Source: Crossiella sp. S99.2 (GTDB taxonomy: Bacteria; Actinomycetota; Actinomycetes; Mycobacteriales; Pseudonocardiaceae). From it: a stretch of DNA of 64,000 nucleotides. Of this stretch, positions 47,484 to 57,187 are shown piece by piece. The notes beneath the pieces were generated by a model. The model saw only the letters and a program-made list of their open reading frames with translations. It did not search any database and had not been told where the DNA came from. The position numbers and the translations under genes were made by a program. Every line of letters starts with the position of its first letter. Position 1 is the stretch's first letter. Where the stretch lies: assembly GCF_023094165.1 (NCBI RefSeq), contig NZ_JALMDK010000002.1, positions 447,541 to 511,540 on the forward strand, in the 5' to 3' direction.

Positions 47484-47729
47484 GGCGAACGGCGGCAGCA
47501 CGTCGAGTTCCGCCGCGTCCGGAACGACCGTTTCCTGGTCGCGCACGGCCACCCCGTTGAGCAGGAAGCTGCATGCCGGCAGCACCTCGGACAGCCGGAC
47601 CGGATGCCGCCCGCGGACCAGGTCCAGCACATCCGCCACGGTGGACACGCCGCTCAGTTCCACGGCCTCGTCCGGTACCCCGGCCGCGGCCCGCGCCCCG
47701 GCGAAATAGCGCACGGTCACCGACGCCAC
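47475..47729 (-). CDS. moaD: Molybdopterin synthase sulfur carrier subunit MoaD
   Basis: An 84-residue ubiquitin-like protein ending in the GG needed for thiocarboxylation. VTVRYFAGARAAAGVPDE at the start and VLPPFAGG at the end are family marks. It gives sulfur to the cyclic pyranopterin in complex with MoaE (fused at 38.2 kb). GTG at 47729 has CGGAGG seven bases before; the open frame continues upstream into moaA. It lies two bases after the moaA stop, in the same operon. Confidence 0.94.
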   Translation of the reverse strand: MASVTVRYFAGARAAAGVPDEAVELSGVSTVADVLDLVRGRHPVRLSEVLPACSFLLNGVAVRDQETVVPDAAELDVLPPFAGG

Positions 47730-47731
47730 GT

Positions 47732-48796
47732 TCAGCCTCCGATCGCACTCATCGGGCGCGCCGGCTGGGCGAACCCGACCTCGTTGATGCCGTGCCCGGC
47801 GGGCTTGGCCCACATCGCGGCCCGCCAGCGCTCGGCGAGTTCCTCATCGGTCGCGCCGGCCCGAATCGGCCCGCGCAGGTCGGTCTCGTCCTGGCCGAAC
47901 AGGCAGGAGCGGAGCTGGCCGTCGGCGGTCAGCCGGGTCCGGTCGCAGGCCGAGCAGAACGGCTGGGACACCGAGGCGATCACGCCGACGGTGGCCGGTC
48001 CGCCGTCGATCTGCCAGCGTTCGGCAGGCGCCGCGCCGCGTTCGGCGGTGTGCGGGGTCAGGGTGAACCTGGTGCGCAGGGCGGCCAGGATCTCCGGCCC
48101 GCTGACCATGTCCGCCCGGTCCCAGCCGTGCTGCGGATCGAGGGGCATCTGCTCGATGAACCGCAGCTCGTAGCCGCCGTCCAGGCAGAACTCCAGCAGC
48201 GGCACCGCCTCGTCCTCGTTCACCCCGCGCATCAGCACCGCGTTGACCTTCACCGGCGCCAGCCCGGCCGCCTTGGCCGCGCGCAACCCGGCCAGCACGT
48301 CCGGCAGCCGGTCGCGCCTGGTCAGCTCGGCGTAGCGGTCCCGCCGGATGGTGTCCAGGGACACGTTCACCCGGTCCACCCCGGCCGCGGCCAGCGCCTC
48401 GGCTCGCCGTTCCAGGCCGATCCCGTTGGTGGTCAGCGAGAGCAGCGGGCGCGGGCTCAGCTCCGAGGAGGCCCGCAGCACCTCTTCCAGGTCCTTGCGC
48501 AGCAGCGGTTCGCCGCCGGTGAAGCGCAGCTCGGTCACGCCGAGTTTGAGCACCGCGATCCCGATCAGCCGGATCAGCTCGCCGGTGTCCAGCAAAGCCG
48601 ACTTGGCCAGCCAGTTCAGGCCCTCGGCCGGCATGCAGTAGGTGCAGCGCAGGTTGCACCGGTCGGTCACCGACACCCGCAGGTCGGTGGCGATCCGGCC
48701 GTAGGAATCCAGCAGGACGGGCGTGTCCGGCCGACCGGCGGGCCCGGGGGGCGGACCGGTCGTTATCGAGGGCATCCCGAGATGCACCGCTGTCAC
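47732..48796 (-). CDS. moaA: GTP 3',8-cyclase MoaA (radical SAM)
   Basis: A 354-residue radical SAM enzyme that starts molybdenum cofactor synthesis from GTP. The first Fe-S cluster motif is DRCNLRCTYCMP, followed by RFTGGEPLL; the second cluster is in FCSACDRTRL with a later CLFG; the protein ends in AIGG, where the GG is essential. Start choice is unsure: GTG at 48796 matches the N-terminus of mycobacterial MoaA2 but has GGAGG only one base away, while GTG at 48787 has better spacing. It forms an operon with moaD. Confidence 0.94.
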   Translation of the reverse strand: MTAVHLGMPSITTGPPPGPAGRPDTPVLLDSYGRIATDLRVSVTDRCNLRCTYCMPAEGLNWLAKSALLDTGELIRLIGIAVLKLGVTELRFTGGEPLLRKDLEEVLRASSELSPRPLLSLTTNGIGLERRAEALAAAGVDRVNVSLDTIRRDRYAELTRRDRLPDVLAGLRAAKAAGLAPVKVNAVLMRGVNEDEAVPLLEFCLDGGYELRFIEQMPLDPQHGWDRADMVSGPEILAALRTRFTLTPHTAERGAAPAERWQIDGGPATVGVIASVSQPFCSACDRTRLTADGQLRSCLFGQDETDLRGPIRAGATDEELAERWRAAMWAKPAGHGINEVGFAQPARPMSAIGG

Positions 48797-48897
48797 CCCT
48801 CCGAGGGTAATCGTTCCCCCTGACTGTCCGGTTCGCGGTTGACGACTGACCAACACGTCAGCGTCTAGTCTGTGTCGACTGAGAACTGAGCCATTTG

Positions 48898-48926
48898 CTA
48901 AGTCTCTTAGTTATAGAGGTACCTCT
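48898..48926 (+). promoter_or_regulatory. Two palindromes before the MarR gene
   Basis: CTAAG-TCT-CTTAG (48898-48910) and AGAGGTACCTCT (48915-48926), side by side. They are likely operators for the MarR protein encoded next to them. Confidence 0.5.
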
Positions 48927-48954
48927 GTAGCCGGGAGTAGAGGTGGGAACGGGC

Positions 48955-49443
48955 ATGAGCACTGAGAGCGCGACGACGACGGACGGCCGCAGCCAGGCGG
49001 CCATCACCCTGGCTGAGCTGGGGCGGGAGCTGAGCGCGGTCACCCTCGGCTTCCACGCGGCCGCCGCCGAGCGGATGGGCTTGTCCGGCACCGACCACAA
49101 GTGCCTGGACCTGGCCATGCACTCGCCAGGACCGCTGACCGCGGGCCGGATCGCCGAACTCTCCGGCCTGTCCACCGGCGCGGTGACCGGCGTGATCGAC
49201 CGGCTGGAACGCGGTGGTTTCGTCCGCCGGGTGCGGGACCCGCACGACCGGCGCAAGGTGCTGGTCGAGGTCACCGCCTGCGATGACGGCCGCCACGACC
49301 ACATCTTCCAGGGCCTGGTCGAGGGCGTGGCCGAGATCGTCACCCGCTACCGGCCGGAGGAGGTCGAGGTGATCGCCCGGTACGCCCGCGACTCCATCGA
49401 ACTCATGCGGGCCCAGATCGCCAGGCTGCACAACCTGTCCTGA
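48955..49443 (+). CDS. MarR-family transcriptional regulator
   Basis: A 162-residue MarR protein. The winged helix covers [42 protein letters not shown] (about 65-107). ATG at 48955 has AGAGGTGGG before it; a GTG 12 bases upstream is an alternative. It is divergent from moaA and 11 bp before the NagD-like gene, with which it may form an operon. Two palindromes lie in its 5' region. The effector is unknown. Confidence 0.9.
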   Translation: MSTESATTTDGRSQAAITLAELGRELSAVTLGFHAAAAERMGLSGTDHKCLDLAMHSPGPLTAGRIAELSGLSTGAVTGVIDRLERGGFVRRVRDPHDRRKVLVEVTACDDGRHDHIFQGLVEGVAEIVTRYRPEEVEVIARYARDSIELMRAQIARLHNLS

Positions 49444-49453
49444 GTGGGGGATC

Positions 49454-50263
49454 ATGGCGGCCGTGACCGAGACCTCGCGCTGGAACTACCTGATGGACAT
49501 GGACGGCGTGCTCGTGCACGAGGAGCACCTGATCCCCGGCGCGGATGAGTTCCTCACCGAACTCCGCGCGCACGACATCGGGTTCCTGGTGCTGACCAAC
49601 AACTCCATCTACACCCCGAGGGACCTGCGGGCCCGGCTGCAGCGCACCGGGCTGGACGTGCCCGAGGCGGCCATCTGGACCTCGGCGCTGGCCACCGCCA
49701 AGTTCCTGGACTCCCAGCGCCCCAACGGTTCGGCCTACGTCATCGGCGAGGCCGGGCTGACCACCGCGCTGCACTCCATCGGCTACGTGCTCACCGACCG
49801 CGATCCGGACTACGTGGTGCTCGGCGAGACCCGCACCTACAGCTTCGAGGCCATCACCAAGGCCATCCGGCTGGTCGAGGCCGGCGCCAGGTTCATCGCG
49901 ACCAACCCGGACGAGACCGGCCCGAGCCGGGAGGGCGTGCTGCCCGCGACCGGGTCGGTGGCCGCGCTGATCGAGCGGGCCACCGGCCGCGCGCCCTACT
50001 TCGTGGGCAAGCCGAACCCGCTGATGATGCGCTCCGCGCTGCGTTCCATCGGCGCGCACTCCGAACGCGCGCTGATGATCGGCGACCGGATGGACACCGA
50101 TGTGCGTTCCGGCCTGGAAGCCGGTCTGCACACCATCCTGGTGCTCTCCGGCATCTCCACCGTGGACACCGCGGACCGGTTCCCGTTCCGGCCCACCCGG
50201 GTGATCGATTCCATCGCGGACCTGGTCGGCAACGCGAACAACCCGTTCCCCGACGGAGTCTGA
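49454..50263 (+). CDS. HAD-IIA phosphatase (NagD-like)
   Basis: A 269-residue HAD hydrolase of the NagD/PGP type. Motif [13 protein letters not shown] (about 13-24), motif II LTNNS, and motif [11 protein letters not shown] with a VGKPNPLMM lysine are all intact; a C2-type cap lies between. NagD-like enzymes dephosphorylate nucleotides or sugar phosphates. ATG at 49454 follows GTGGGGGATC. Right after the MarR gene. Confidence 0.9.
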   Translation: MAAVTETSRWNYLMDMDGVLVHEEHLIPGADEFLTELRAHDIGFLVLTNNSIYTPRDLRARLQRTGLDVPEAAIWTSALATAKFLDSQRPNGSAYVIGEAGLTTALHSIGYVLTDRDPDYVVLGETRTYSFEAITKAIRLVEAGARFIATNPDETGPSREGVLPATGSVAALIERATGRAPYFVGKPNPLMMRSALRSIGAHSERALMIGDRMDTDVRSGLEAGLHTILVLSGISTVDTADRFPFRPTRVIDSIADLVGNANNPFPDGV

Positions 50264-50277
50264 CCGCCGGGCCTGGC

Positions 50278-50283
50278 TAATCT
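50278..50283 (+). promoter_or_regulatory. -10 box of a likely leaderless transcript
   Basis: TAATCT, six bases before the ATG at 50290. There is no ribosome site, which fits a leaderless mRNA starting at the ATG. Confidence 0.45.
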
Positions 50284-50289
50284 CGCCCG

Positions 50290-51045
50290 ATGACCTCCGA
50301 GCTGACCATGATCGACTACCCGGCGGTGGTCGCGGCGCAGATCGCCGCGATCACCGCCGCGGCGCGCCGCCCCGGCGTGCTGGACCTGCCGGTCCCCTCC
50401 TGCCCTGGCTGGACGGTGACCGAGCTGGTGACCCACGCCGGCGAGGTGTGCGTCTGGTGGACGCATGCGCTGGCCGAGGGCGGGCTGGAGCCGGAGGAGG
50501 AGGTCGTGCAGAGCCTGGCCACCCCCGGCGCCGACCTGCTTGGCTGGTGGGAGGCCCGGAGCGCGGCCCTGGTCGAGGTGCTGCGGGCCACCCCGTCCGA
50601 AGCGGTGGCCTGGTGCTGGTGGCGGCCGGAGGAGCGGGCGCCGGTGGCCGAGGTGGCCGGGTGGGTGGCGCACGAGCTGCTGACGCATCGCTGGGACGCG
50701 GAGAACGCGGTCGGCGTGGCGAGCCCGGTGCCCGCTGAGCTGGGCGCGGCCGGGATCACCGAGTTCGCCCTCCGGATGCTGCCTGCTCAGGAGGCGATCT
50801 GGGCCGGGAGCACCGGGCTGATCCGGTTGCACGCCACCGATCTGGACCGGGTCTGGGACTTCCGCGCGAACCAGGACGGCCCGTGCCTGCTGGCCGAGCC
50901 CGGTGGCGAACCGGCGGTGCTCGTCGCGGCCACGGCCGGGGAGCTGGACCTGCTGCTGTGGCGCAGGCTGGAAGCTGACGCGGTCACCATCACCGGGGAC
51001 GCCGCGCTGGCCACCGCGTTCCTGGACTGGGTCGACTTCAGCTGA
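50290..51045 (+). CDS. Maleylpyruvate isomerase-family (mycothiol-dependent/DinB-like) protein
   Basis: A 251-residue protein. The N-terminal helical bundle (VPSCPGWTVTELVTHAGEVCVWW, VAHELLTHRWDAENAVG) is the mycothiol-dependent maleylpyruvate isomerase/DinB-like domain with its metal-binding histidines; a C-terminal sterol-carrier-like part follows (LLAEPGGEPAVLVAATAGEL). The substrate is unknown. ATG at 50290 seems leaderless. Confidence 0.85.
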   Translation: MTSELTMIDYPAVVAAQIAAITAAARRPGVLDLPVPSCPGWTVTELVTHAGEVCVWWTHALAEGGLEPEEEVVQSLATPGADLLGWWEARSAALVEVLRATPSEAVAWCWWRPEERAPVAEVAGWVAHELLTHRWDAENAVGVASPVPAELGAAGITEFALRMLPAQEAIWAGSTGLIRLHATDLDRVWDFRANQDGPCLLAEPGGEPAVLVAATAGELDLLLWRRLEADAVTITGDAALATAFLDWVDFS

Positions 51046-51047
51046 GG

Positions 51048-51230
51048 TCAGGGCCCGCCGAAGTACTCCCGGTACCCGCCAAGCTCGGCCTCGGTCTTGC
51101 TCTGCGGGCGGTCGTTGGCCGGGCCGCCCGCCGGGCTCGCAGCCGGGCGAGCCCCGCGGCGGATGAGTGCGATGGCCAGCAGTGCGATACCGCCGAAGGC
51201 CCCGATGCCCAGCACGATGAACTCGCTCAT
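51048..51230 (-). CDS. Small single-helix membrane protein
   Basis: A 60-residue protein with one transmembrane helix (about 4-24), then a charged tail ending GGYREYFGG. It is not recognised. ATG at 51230; it is convergent with the preceding gene and divergent from fadD. Confidence 0.65.
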   Translation of the reverse strand: MSEFIVLGIGAFGGIALLAIALIRRGARPAASPAGGPANDRPQSKTEAELGGYREYFGGP

Positions 51231-51364
51231 GCCCCCACTGTCCCACCTTGGTCCGCCGCGGTGGGCTTCGCCGGCCGGATTTCCGGGGCGGCGCCGGGTC
51301 GACGGGGGCGGCCGGGCACGTGAGGATGAGGTGGTCTGGTCGCCGGAGTCCCGGAGGTGTTGTG

Positions 51365-52993
51365 GTGCCTGGGGTTGCTAGTTACGCCTCCGGGGTCTCG
51401 GATGTCCCGCTGCTGGGCGACACCATCGGCGACAACTTCGACGCGACCGTGGCGCGCTTCGGCGACCGGGAGGCACTCGTCGAGCGGGTCACCGGGCGGC
51501 GCTGGACCTACCGCGAGCTGGCCGCCGACGTGGACGCGGTGGCCATGGGCCTGCTCGGGCTCGGCGTGGCCAAGGGCGACCGGGTCGGGATCTGGGCGCC
51601 GAACTGCGCCGAGTGGGTGCTGGTGCAGTACGCCACGGCCAAGATCGGCGCGGTGCTGGTGAACATCAACCCGGCCTACCGGGTGCACGAGCTGGAGTTC
51701 GTGCTCAACCAGTCCGGGGTGCGCACCCTGGTGGCGGCCGCGGCGTTCAAGACCTCCGACTACGCCGGGATGATCGAGCAGGTCCGGCCGGACTGTCCCG
51801 GCCTGCTCGACGTGCTGCTGCTGGGCGGGGCGGACTGGGACGCGCTGGTCGCGGCCGGGCGGGCGAGTGATCCGGCCGGGCTGGCCGCGGTGCAGGGCGG
51901 GCTGTCCGCGGACGATCCGATCAACATCCAGTACACCTCGGGCACCACCGGCTTCCCCAAGGGCGCGACCCTCTCGCACCACAACATCCTCAACAACGGC
52001 TTCTTCGTCGGCGAGCTGTGCGGGTACACCGAGATCGACCGGGTCTGCCTGCCGGTGCCCTTCTACCACTGCTTCGGCATGGTCATGGGCAACCTGGGCG
52101 CCACCTCGCACGGGGCCTGCGTGGTGATCCCGGCGCCCGCCTTCGAGCCGAAGGCCACCCTGGCCGCGGTGCAGGAGGAGCGGTGCACCTCGCTGTACGG
52201 GGTGCCGACCATGTTCATCGCCGAACTCGCCGACGAGGGCTTCGACGGCTACGACCTCAGCAGCCTGCGCACCGGGATCATGGCCGGATCACCCTGCCCG
52301 GTGGAGGTGATGAAGCAGGTCATCGAGCGGATGGGCATGCGCGAGGTGACCATTTGCTACGGCATGACCGAGACCTCGCCGGTGTCCACCCAGACCAGGG
52401 CCGATGACTCCATCCAGCGCCGGGTGTCCACGGTGGGCCGGGTGCATCCGCACGTCGAGGTCAAGATCGTGGACCCGGAGACCGGGCTGACCGTGCCGCG
52501 CGGCACTCCCGGTGAGCTGTGCACCCGCGGTTACTCGGTGATGCTCGGCTACTGGGCGCAGCCGGACAAGACCGCCGAGGCGATCGACCCGGCGCGCTGG
52601 ATGCATACCGGCGACCTCGCGGTGATGGACGCCGACGGGTACGTCTCGATCACCGGGCGGATCAAGGACATGGTGATCCGCGGCGGCGAGAACATCTATC
52701 CCAGGGAGATCGAGGAATTCCTCTACACCCACCCGGATGTCCTTGACGCACAGGTGATCGGGGTGCCGGACGCGAAGTACGGCGAGGAACTCATGGCCTG
52801 GGTGCGGTTGCGGCCCGGCGCGGAAACCCTGACCGCACAGGCGGTCCGCGAGTTCTGCACCGGGCGGCTCGCGCACTACAAGATCCCGCGCTACGTGCAC
52901 GTGGTGGAGGAGTTCCCGATGACGGTCACCGGCAAGATCCGCAAGGTGGAGATGCGGGAGAAGTCGGCGGAGTTGTTGGGGGACAAGGACTAG
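51365..52993 (+). CDS. Fatty-acyl-CoA synthetase (AMP-binding, FadD-like)
   Basis: A 542-residue acyl-activating enzyme. The phosphate loop is [16 protein letters not shown] (near 200), then [20 protein letters not shown] and [18 protein letters not shown], with the catalytic lysine in [14 protein letters not shown] near the end. It forms acyl-adenylate and then acyl-CoA from medium or long fatty acids. GTG at 51365 has GGAGG seven bases upstream; another GTG lies one codon before. The stop overlaps the convergent inhibitor gene by 4 bp. Confidence 0.93.
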   Translation: MPGVASYASGVSDVPLLGDTIGDNFDATVARFGDREALVERVTGRRWTYRELAADVDAVAMGLLGLGVAKGDRVGIWAPNCAEWVLVQYATAKIGAVLVNINPAYRVHELEFVLNQSGVRTLVAAAAFKTSDYAGMIEQVRPDCPGLLDVLLLGGADWDALVAAGRASDPAGLAAVQGGLSADDPINIQYTSGTTGFPKGATLSHHNILNNGFFVGELCGYTEIDRVCLPVPFYHCFGMVMGNLGATSHGACVVIPAPAFEPKATLAAVQEERCTSLYGVPTMFIAELADEGFDGYDLSSLRTGIMAGSPCPVEVMKQVIERMGMREVTICYGMTETSPVSTQTRADDSIQRRVSTVGRVHPHVEVKIVDPETGLTVPRGTPGELCTRGYSVMLGYWAQPDKTAEAIDPARWMHTGDLAVMDADGYVSITGRIKDMVIRGGENIYPREIEEFLYTHPDVLDAQVIGVPDAKYGEELMAWVRLRPGAETLTAQAVREFCTGRLAHYKIPRYVHVVEEFPMTVTGKIRKVEMREKSAELLGDKD

Positions 52994-53385
52994 ATGTCGA
53001 ACACCGGTCCAGTCTTGCCGTGTAGCACACAACCATTGCCGTAGGTGCTGCTGAAGGCGACCTCGCGGCCCTGCCAGGTTCCCTTGAGCGTCACCGTGAT
53101 CGGGAAGTACTCCATCGTGCAAGCCTGGTCGGGATTGACGTCGAGCTGGGCGGCGTTGCCCTGGACGGCGGTCAGCTCCCGGCAGGCATGGGCGCGGTTC
53201 TGGTGCGTGCCGCCAGTGGGTTCGCAGGTCAGCGTGGCGACCTTGCCGGGTGGGGTGCCCGCCTCACCTTCGGCGGTGGTCACGGTCAGCACGGTTTCCT
53301 GGCTGGCCGCGACGGCCGGTCCGGCCCCGAGCAGGACAACCGCCAGCACGGAGAACGCCAGCGTCAGTACACGTTGAGCAGCCAT
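52990..53385 (-). CDS. Subtilisin-inhibitor-like secreted protein (SSI, I16)
   Basis: A 131-residue secreted protease inhibitor. Signal peptide to about residue 28, then [44 protein letters not shown] and [11 protein letters not shown], with the four cysteines of two SSI disulfides. By alignment the reactive loop reads C-T-M-E-Y, giving Met at P1 and an unusual Glu at P1'. ATG at 53385. SSI proteins block secreted subtilases of the producer or others. Confidence 0.88.
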   Translation of the reverse strand: MAAQRVLTLAFSVLAVVLLGAGPAVAASQETVLTVTTAEGEAGTPPGKVATLTCEPTGGTHQNRAHACRELTAVQGNAAQLDVNPDQACTMEYFPITVTLKGTWQGREVAFSSTYGNGCVLHGKTGPVFDI

Positions 53386-53452
53386 GGTTCCGGCATACCC
53401 CTGGATCAAACCTACTGGGCGGTTCTTCACCAGTTGGCGCGCCCAGGTTCAC

Positions 53453-54223
53453 TCAGACGAGCAACTGTCCGTTGAGGACGGTTACCGCGCGTCCGGACAG
53501 GCTGACCCGGTTGCCGCGCAAGGTCATCCGCACGATCCCGCCGCGCGGCGATGCCTGTTCCGCGGTCAGCGGGCCGTCGCCGAGCCGGGGCGCCCACCAG
53601 CTGGCCAGGGTGCAGTGCGCGGAGCCGGTCACCGGATCCTCCGGCACGCCGAAGGCCGGGTAGAAGCAGCGGCTGACCACGTCCAGGCCCGGCCGGTCGC
53701 CGGGCGCGGTGACGATCACGCCGCGGTTGGGGATGCGGCCGATCGCGGCCAGGTCGGGCACGAGCGCGCGCACCTGCGCGGCCGAGGCGACCTCGACCAG
53801 GATGTCGCTGACCGCCTGCGCGGTGGCCCGGATGGTCACCCCGGGCAGCCCGGCCAGCAGGTCGGGGCCGGGTTCGATCGGCACCGGCCGGTCGGCCGGG
53901 AAGTCCATGGTGATCGAACCGTCCTCGGCCGGGACGCAGCTCAGCTCGCCGCTGCGGGTGCTGAACCGCTGCTCGCCGCCGAGCACGTGCGCGGTGGCCA
54001 GGGTGGCGTGCCCGCACAGGTCGACCTCCATGGTGGGGGTGAACCAGCGCAACGGTTTCGCGCCCTGCGCCGTGGGATCGACGAAGGCGGTCTCCGCGTG
54101 CTTCATCTCCGCGGCCACCGCCTGCATCCATTCGGCGGAACGCGGTTCCGCCAACAGCACCACCCCGGCCGGGTTTCCCCCGAAGGCGGTGTCGGTGAAG
54201 GCGTCCACCACAAAGATCTCCAC
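53453..54223 (-). CDS. PhzF-family isomerase
   Basis: A 256-residue PhzF-fold protein. EIFVVDAFTDTAFGGNPAGV at the start, KHAETAFV with the catalytic Glu44, MEVDLCGHATLATAH and EDPVTGSAHCTLA are all conserved. No phenazine genes are nearby, so the substrate is unknown. GTG at 54223 matches the family start; a TTG three codons earlier also exists. It is divergent from the Gfo/Idh gene with a 32-bp gap. Confidence 0.92.
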   Translation of the reverse strand: MEIFVVDAFTDTAFGGNPAGVVLLAEPRSAEWMQAVAAEMKHAETAFVDPTAQGAKPLRWFTPTMEVDLCGHATLATAHVLGGEQRFSTRSGELSCVPAEDGSITMDFPADRPVPIEPGPDLLAGLPGVTIRATAQAVSDILVEVASAAQVRALVPDLAAIGRIPNRGVIVTAPGDRPGLDVVSRCFYPAFGVPEDPVTGSAHCTLASWWAPRLGDGPLTAEQASPRGGIVRMTLRGNRVSLSGRAVTVLNGQLLV

Positions 54224-54255
54224 GACCGCCAACGTACCGGGTAGCGTCCGGGCAT

Positions 54256-55257
54256 GTGACGGAGAATCTGCGCTGGGGCGTGGTGGCCACCGGCGGCATC
54301 GCGTCGACGGTGACCGCGGATCTGTTGCTGGTGCCAGGGATCGAGGTGCACGCGGTGTCCTCCCGGTCCCTGGAACGGGCCAGGGAGTTCGCCGGCCGCT
54401 TCGGCATCGCCAAGGCCTACGGCGACTACCACGAGCTGCTGGCTGATCCGGACGTCGACGTGGTGTACGTGGCCACCCCGCACAGCCAGCACCACGAGGT
54501 GACCTCGGCCGCGCTGCGGGCGGGCAAGAACGTGTTGTGCGAGAAGGCGTTCACCGTCACCGTGGCCCAGGCCGAGGAACTGATCGCACTGGCCGAGGAA
54601 CGCGGGCTGTTCCTGATGGAGGCCATGTGGACCCGGTTCATTCCGTTGGTGCGCAGGCTACGCGCGCTGCTGGCCGATGACGCGATCGGCGAGATCCGGT
54701 TGGTGCGCGCGGACTTCGGTGTGCAGGTGCCCTACGATCCCGCGCACCGGCTGTGGAATCCGGCGCTGGGCGGCGGCGCGTTGCTGGACCTGGGCGTGTA
54801 CCCGGTCTCCTTCGCGCACATGGTGCTCGGCGTGCCCAGCGCACTGCACGTGCACGGTTCCCGCGCGGGCACCGGGGTGGACGCCGAGGCCGCACTGCTG
54901 CTGGGTTATCCCGATGGCGCGCAGGCGTTGCTGAGCACCTCGCTGCGCGCGCAGACCCCGGTCACCGCCGAGGTGATCGGCAGCACCGGGCGGATCGAAC
55001 TGGGCTCGCCGTTCTACGCGCCGACCCGGATGACCTTGCACCGCAACGGCGCCGACCCGGAGACCTTCCGCGCACAGCTGTGGGGATCGGGTTACACCTA
55101 CCAGGCGCGAGAAGTGGTGGAGCAGATCACCGCCGGTGAGGTGGAATCTCCGGAGATGGCTTGGGCCGACACGGTGAACGTGATGCGCACCCTGTGTGCC
55201 GCACTGGGCCGGATGGGGGTCGCGCACCCGGCCAGCAAGACGAGTTCTGCCCCCTGA
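54256..55257 (+). CDS. Gfo/Idh/MocA-family oxidoreductase
   Basis: A 333-residue NAD(P)-dependent oxidoreductase. Rossmann motif GVVATGGIASTV (8-19) with YVATPHSQHHE, then the family's EKAFTVT (EKP variant with A for P) and a C-terminal sheet domain (GGGALLDLGVYPVSF). Similar to dihydrodiol/deoxyfluoro-sugar dehydrogenases; the substrate is unknown. GTG at 54256. Confidence 0.92.
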   Translation: MTENLRWGVVATGGIASTVTADLLLVPGIEVHAVSSRSLERAREFAGRFGIAKAYGDYHELLADPDVDVVYVATPHSQHHEVTSAALRAGKNVLCEKAFTVTVAQAEELIALAEERGLFLMEAMWTRFIPLVRRLRALLADDAIGEIRLVRADFGVQVPYDPAHRLWNPALGGGALLDLGVYPVSFAHMVLGVPSALHVHGSRAGTGVDAEAALLLGYPDGAQALLSTSLRAQTPVTAEVIGSTGRIELGSPFYAPTRMTLHRNGADPETFRAQLWGSGYTYQAREVVEQITAGEVESPEMAWADTVNVMRTLCAALGRMGVAHPASKTSSAP

Positions 55258-55295
55258 CGCTTCAGGTCTCTGGGTGCCCGGCCGATAGCCAACGG

Positions 55296-55733
55296 GTGGA
55301 ACGGAGATCACTAGACGCCCTCGTCCACTCGCAAGACCTCGTCGAGGCGGCGCTCCGGATGGATCACGCCATTGGCGCGGACGGTCTGCCTCGCGCCAAC
55401 GGCCGTGGCCTTGTGCACGACGTGATGCGCACGGCGGACCTGCTCCAGCGGGTCGCCGACGACCTGAAGGACACCGCGCTCACCTGGGTGGACGCCCAGG
55501 ACATCAGCGAGGACGAGTACATCACGGTGTGCCAGCACCTGGACGAGATGATCCAGGGGCTGCAGACCACCTTCGTCTCGGCGCAGGCCGCCTACCACGC
55601 GCTGTGCACCGAAGCGCGGGAAAGCCCCACGGCCGCGGCCATGGCCGCCCTGCTGGCCGTGACCACCCCGCTCGGGGAGGGCTTCCGCCCGCCCGCGCCC
55701 CGGCGCGAGATCCGCAACGGGGCCGCCCGTTGA
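55296..55733 (+). CDS. Hypothetical helical protein
   Basis: A 145-residue, mostly helical and acidic protein with no recognised domain. It contains VHDVMRTADLLQRVADDLKDTALTWVDAQDI and a Pro/Arg-rich end. GTG at 55296 was chosen from codon use; the frame is open upstream into the previous gene, and no clear ribosome site marks the start. Confidence 0.55.
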   Translation: MERRSLDALVHSQDLVEAALRMDHAIGADGLPRANGRGLVHDVMRTADLLQRVADDLKDTALTWVDAQDISEDEYITVCQHLDEMIQGLQTTFVSAQAAYHALCTEARESPTAAAMAALLAVTTPLGEGFRPPAPRREIRNGAAR

Positions 55734-55766
55734 CCCTGACAACTCAACCGGCGGCAACTCAGCTGG

Positions 55767-56237
55767 TCAGGCGGCCTGTTCGCTGACCCAGCGGGACAGC
55801 GCCAGCAGCGTGCTCTCCGCGCTGTCCGCCATCACCTTGCGGAAGCCGAGCACCGCCTCGCGGGTGTCGCCGAACCGCGGATCCACCCGCAGCACCTGCC
55901 AGTGCTGGGCGACCACGGTGCCCGGCCCGTCCGCGGTGAAGGTCCACCGCCAGCGCACCAGACCCTCCGCCAGGCCGCCGACCACGAAGGCGAACTCGGC
56001 GCCCGGTTCGGCGGTCTGCACCTGCGACCGGCTCTGCCAGGACCGCTCACCGTGCTGGTTGCGCCCGGAGAACCAGGCGCCCGGCCGCGGTCCGGCGCCC
56101 TCGTCGTAGTCGGCGCCGACCGCGATCGGGCTCCAGTTGCCGATCAGGGAGACGTCGCTGACCAGGTCGTACAGTGCGGCAGGGGTGGCGGGCAGCCAGG
56201 CCCGGCGGGTGAAGGTCAGTTCGTCGAGGGAGATCAT
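55767..56237 (-). CDS. SRPBCC-family protein
   Basis: A 156-residue START/SRPBCC-type lipid or small-molecule binding protein: PATPAALYDLVSDVSLIGNWSP at the start and LRWRWTFTADGPGTVVAQHW in the middle. ATG at 56237. Divergent from the XRE regulator gene with a 101-bp gap, so the regulator might control it (inference). Confidence 0.85.
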   Translation of the reverse strand: MISLDELTFTRRAWLPATPAALYDLVSDVSLIGNWSPIAVGADYDEGAGPRPGAWFSGRNQHGERSWQSRSQVQTAEPGAEFAFVVGGLAEGLVRWRWTFTADGPGTVVAQHWQVLRVDPRFGDTREAVLGFRKVMADSAESTLLALSRWVSEQAA

Positions 56238-56338
56238 GCCGCCACCGTGTCGGCCGGCTGCCGGGTTATCCAGCCCGGCGTTGTCCTACCACTGACAGTG
56301 TCACCCTCGGCCCGGCGATCACCCGGATACTCGGGGGC

Positions 56339-57187
56339 ATGGACTCCGGACTCGCCGATTTCCTGCAGGCCCGCCGGGCCCGGCTGCGGCCACAGGACGT
56401 GGGCCTGCTGCCCGGTGACCGGCGCCGGGTGCCCGGTCTGCGCCGGGAGGAACTGGCCCAGCTGGCCGGGGTCAGCACCTCCTACTACGTGCGGCTGGAA
56501 CAGGGCCAGTCCCGCAACGCCTCGCCGGAGGTGATCGACGCGCTGGCCAGGGCATTGCGGCTGGACCAGGACGAGCACCAGCACCTGCGGGACCTGGCCG
56601 GCGCCGGGCAGCGCGGGCCGCGGGTGCGCAGGCCGCCGGTGGAACACGCCTCGGCGGGCACCCTGGAGCTGCTGACCGCGCTCGGCGACACCCCGGCGCT
56701 GGTCATCGGCCGGGCCTCGGACCTGCTGGCCTGGAACCCGATGGGGCACGCGCTCTTCGCCGGGCACCTGGACTTCACCGCGCCGCTGCGCCCGGACCGG
56801 CGGCCGAACCTGGCCCGCCAGGTGTTCCTGGACCCGCACACCCGCGAGCTGTACGCCAGCTGGGCAGAGAAGGCGCTGGCGCTGGTGGCCACCCTGCGAC
56901 TGCGGGCCGGCCGCTACCCCGACGACCCGCGGCTGACCGGGCTGATCGGCGAGCTGTCCACCCGCAGCACCGAGTTCGCCACCCTGTGGGCCAGCAACGA
57001 GGTCGCGGCCTGCAACGGCGCGGTGTACCGGCTGCGGCATCCGCTGGTCGGCTCGTTCACCGTGCTCCAGCAAACCCTGATCCCGGTCGGCGAGTGGAAC
57101 CAGACGCTGGTGGTGAACACCGCGCACGACGAGGCGGCGCGCAGCGCGCTGGCCCTGCTCGCGCACGAGGTCAGCTCGCGCCGCTGA
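56339..57187 (+). CDS. XRE-family regulator with MmyB-like ligand domain
   Basis: A 282-residue transcription factor. Helix-turn-helix [30 protein letters not shown] (about 31-60), then an MmyB-like PAS-type ligand domain ([46 protein letters not shown]). This architecture is common in actinobacteria and often regulates the gene next door. ATG at 56339. The 3' end overlaps the convergent R2lox gene by 17 bp. Confidence 0.92.
   Translation: MDSGLADFLQARRARLRPQDVGLLPGDRRRVPGLRREELAQLAGVSTSYYVRLEQGQSRNASPEVIDALARALRLDQDEHQHLRDLAGAGQRGPRVRRPPVEHASAGTLELLTALGDTPALVIGRASDLLAWNPMGHALFAGHLDFTAPLRPDRRPNLARQVFLDPHTRELYASWAEKALALVATLRLRAGRYPDDPRLTGLIGELSTRSTEFATLWASNEVAACNGAVYRLRHPLVGSFTVLQQTLIPVGEWNQTLVVNTAHDEAARSALALLAHEVSSRR

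Noticed and set aside
41253..54223. Secondary-metabolite cluster around the SARPs, FadD and PhzF proteins
   Set aside because: No core synthase (PKS, NRPS, terpene, RiPP) lies in the region, and the genes between are housekeeping.
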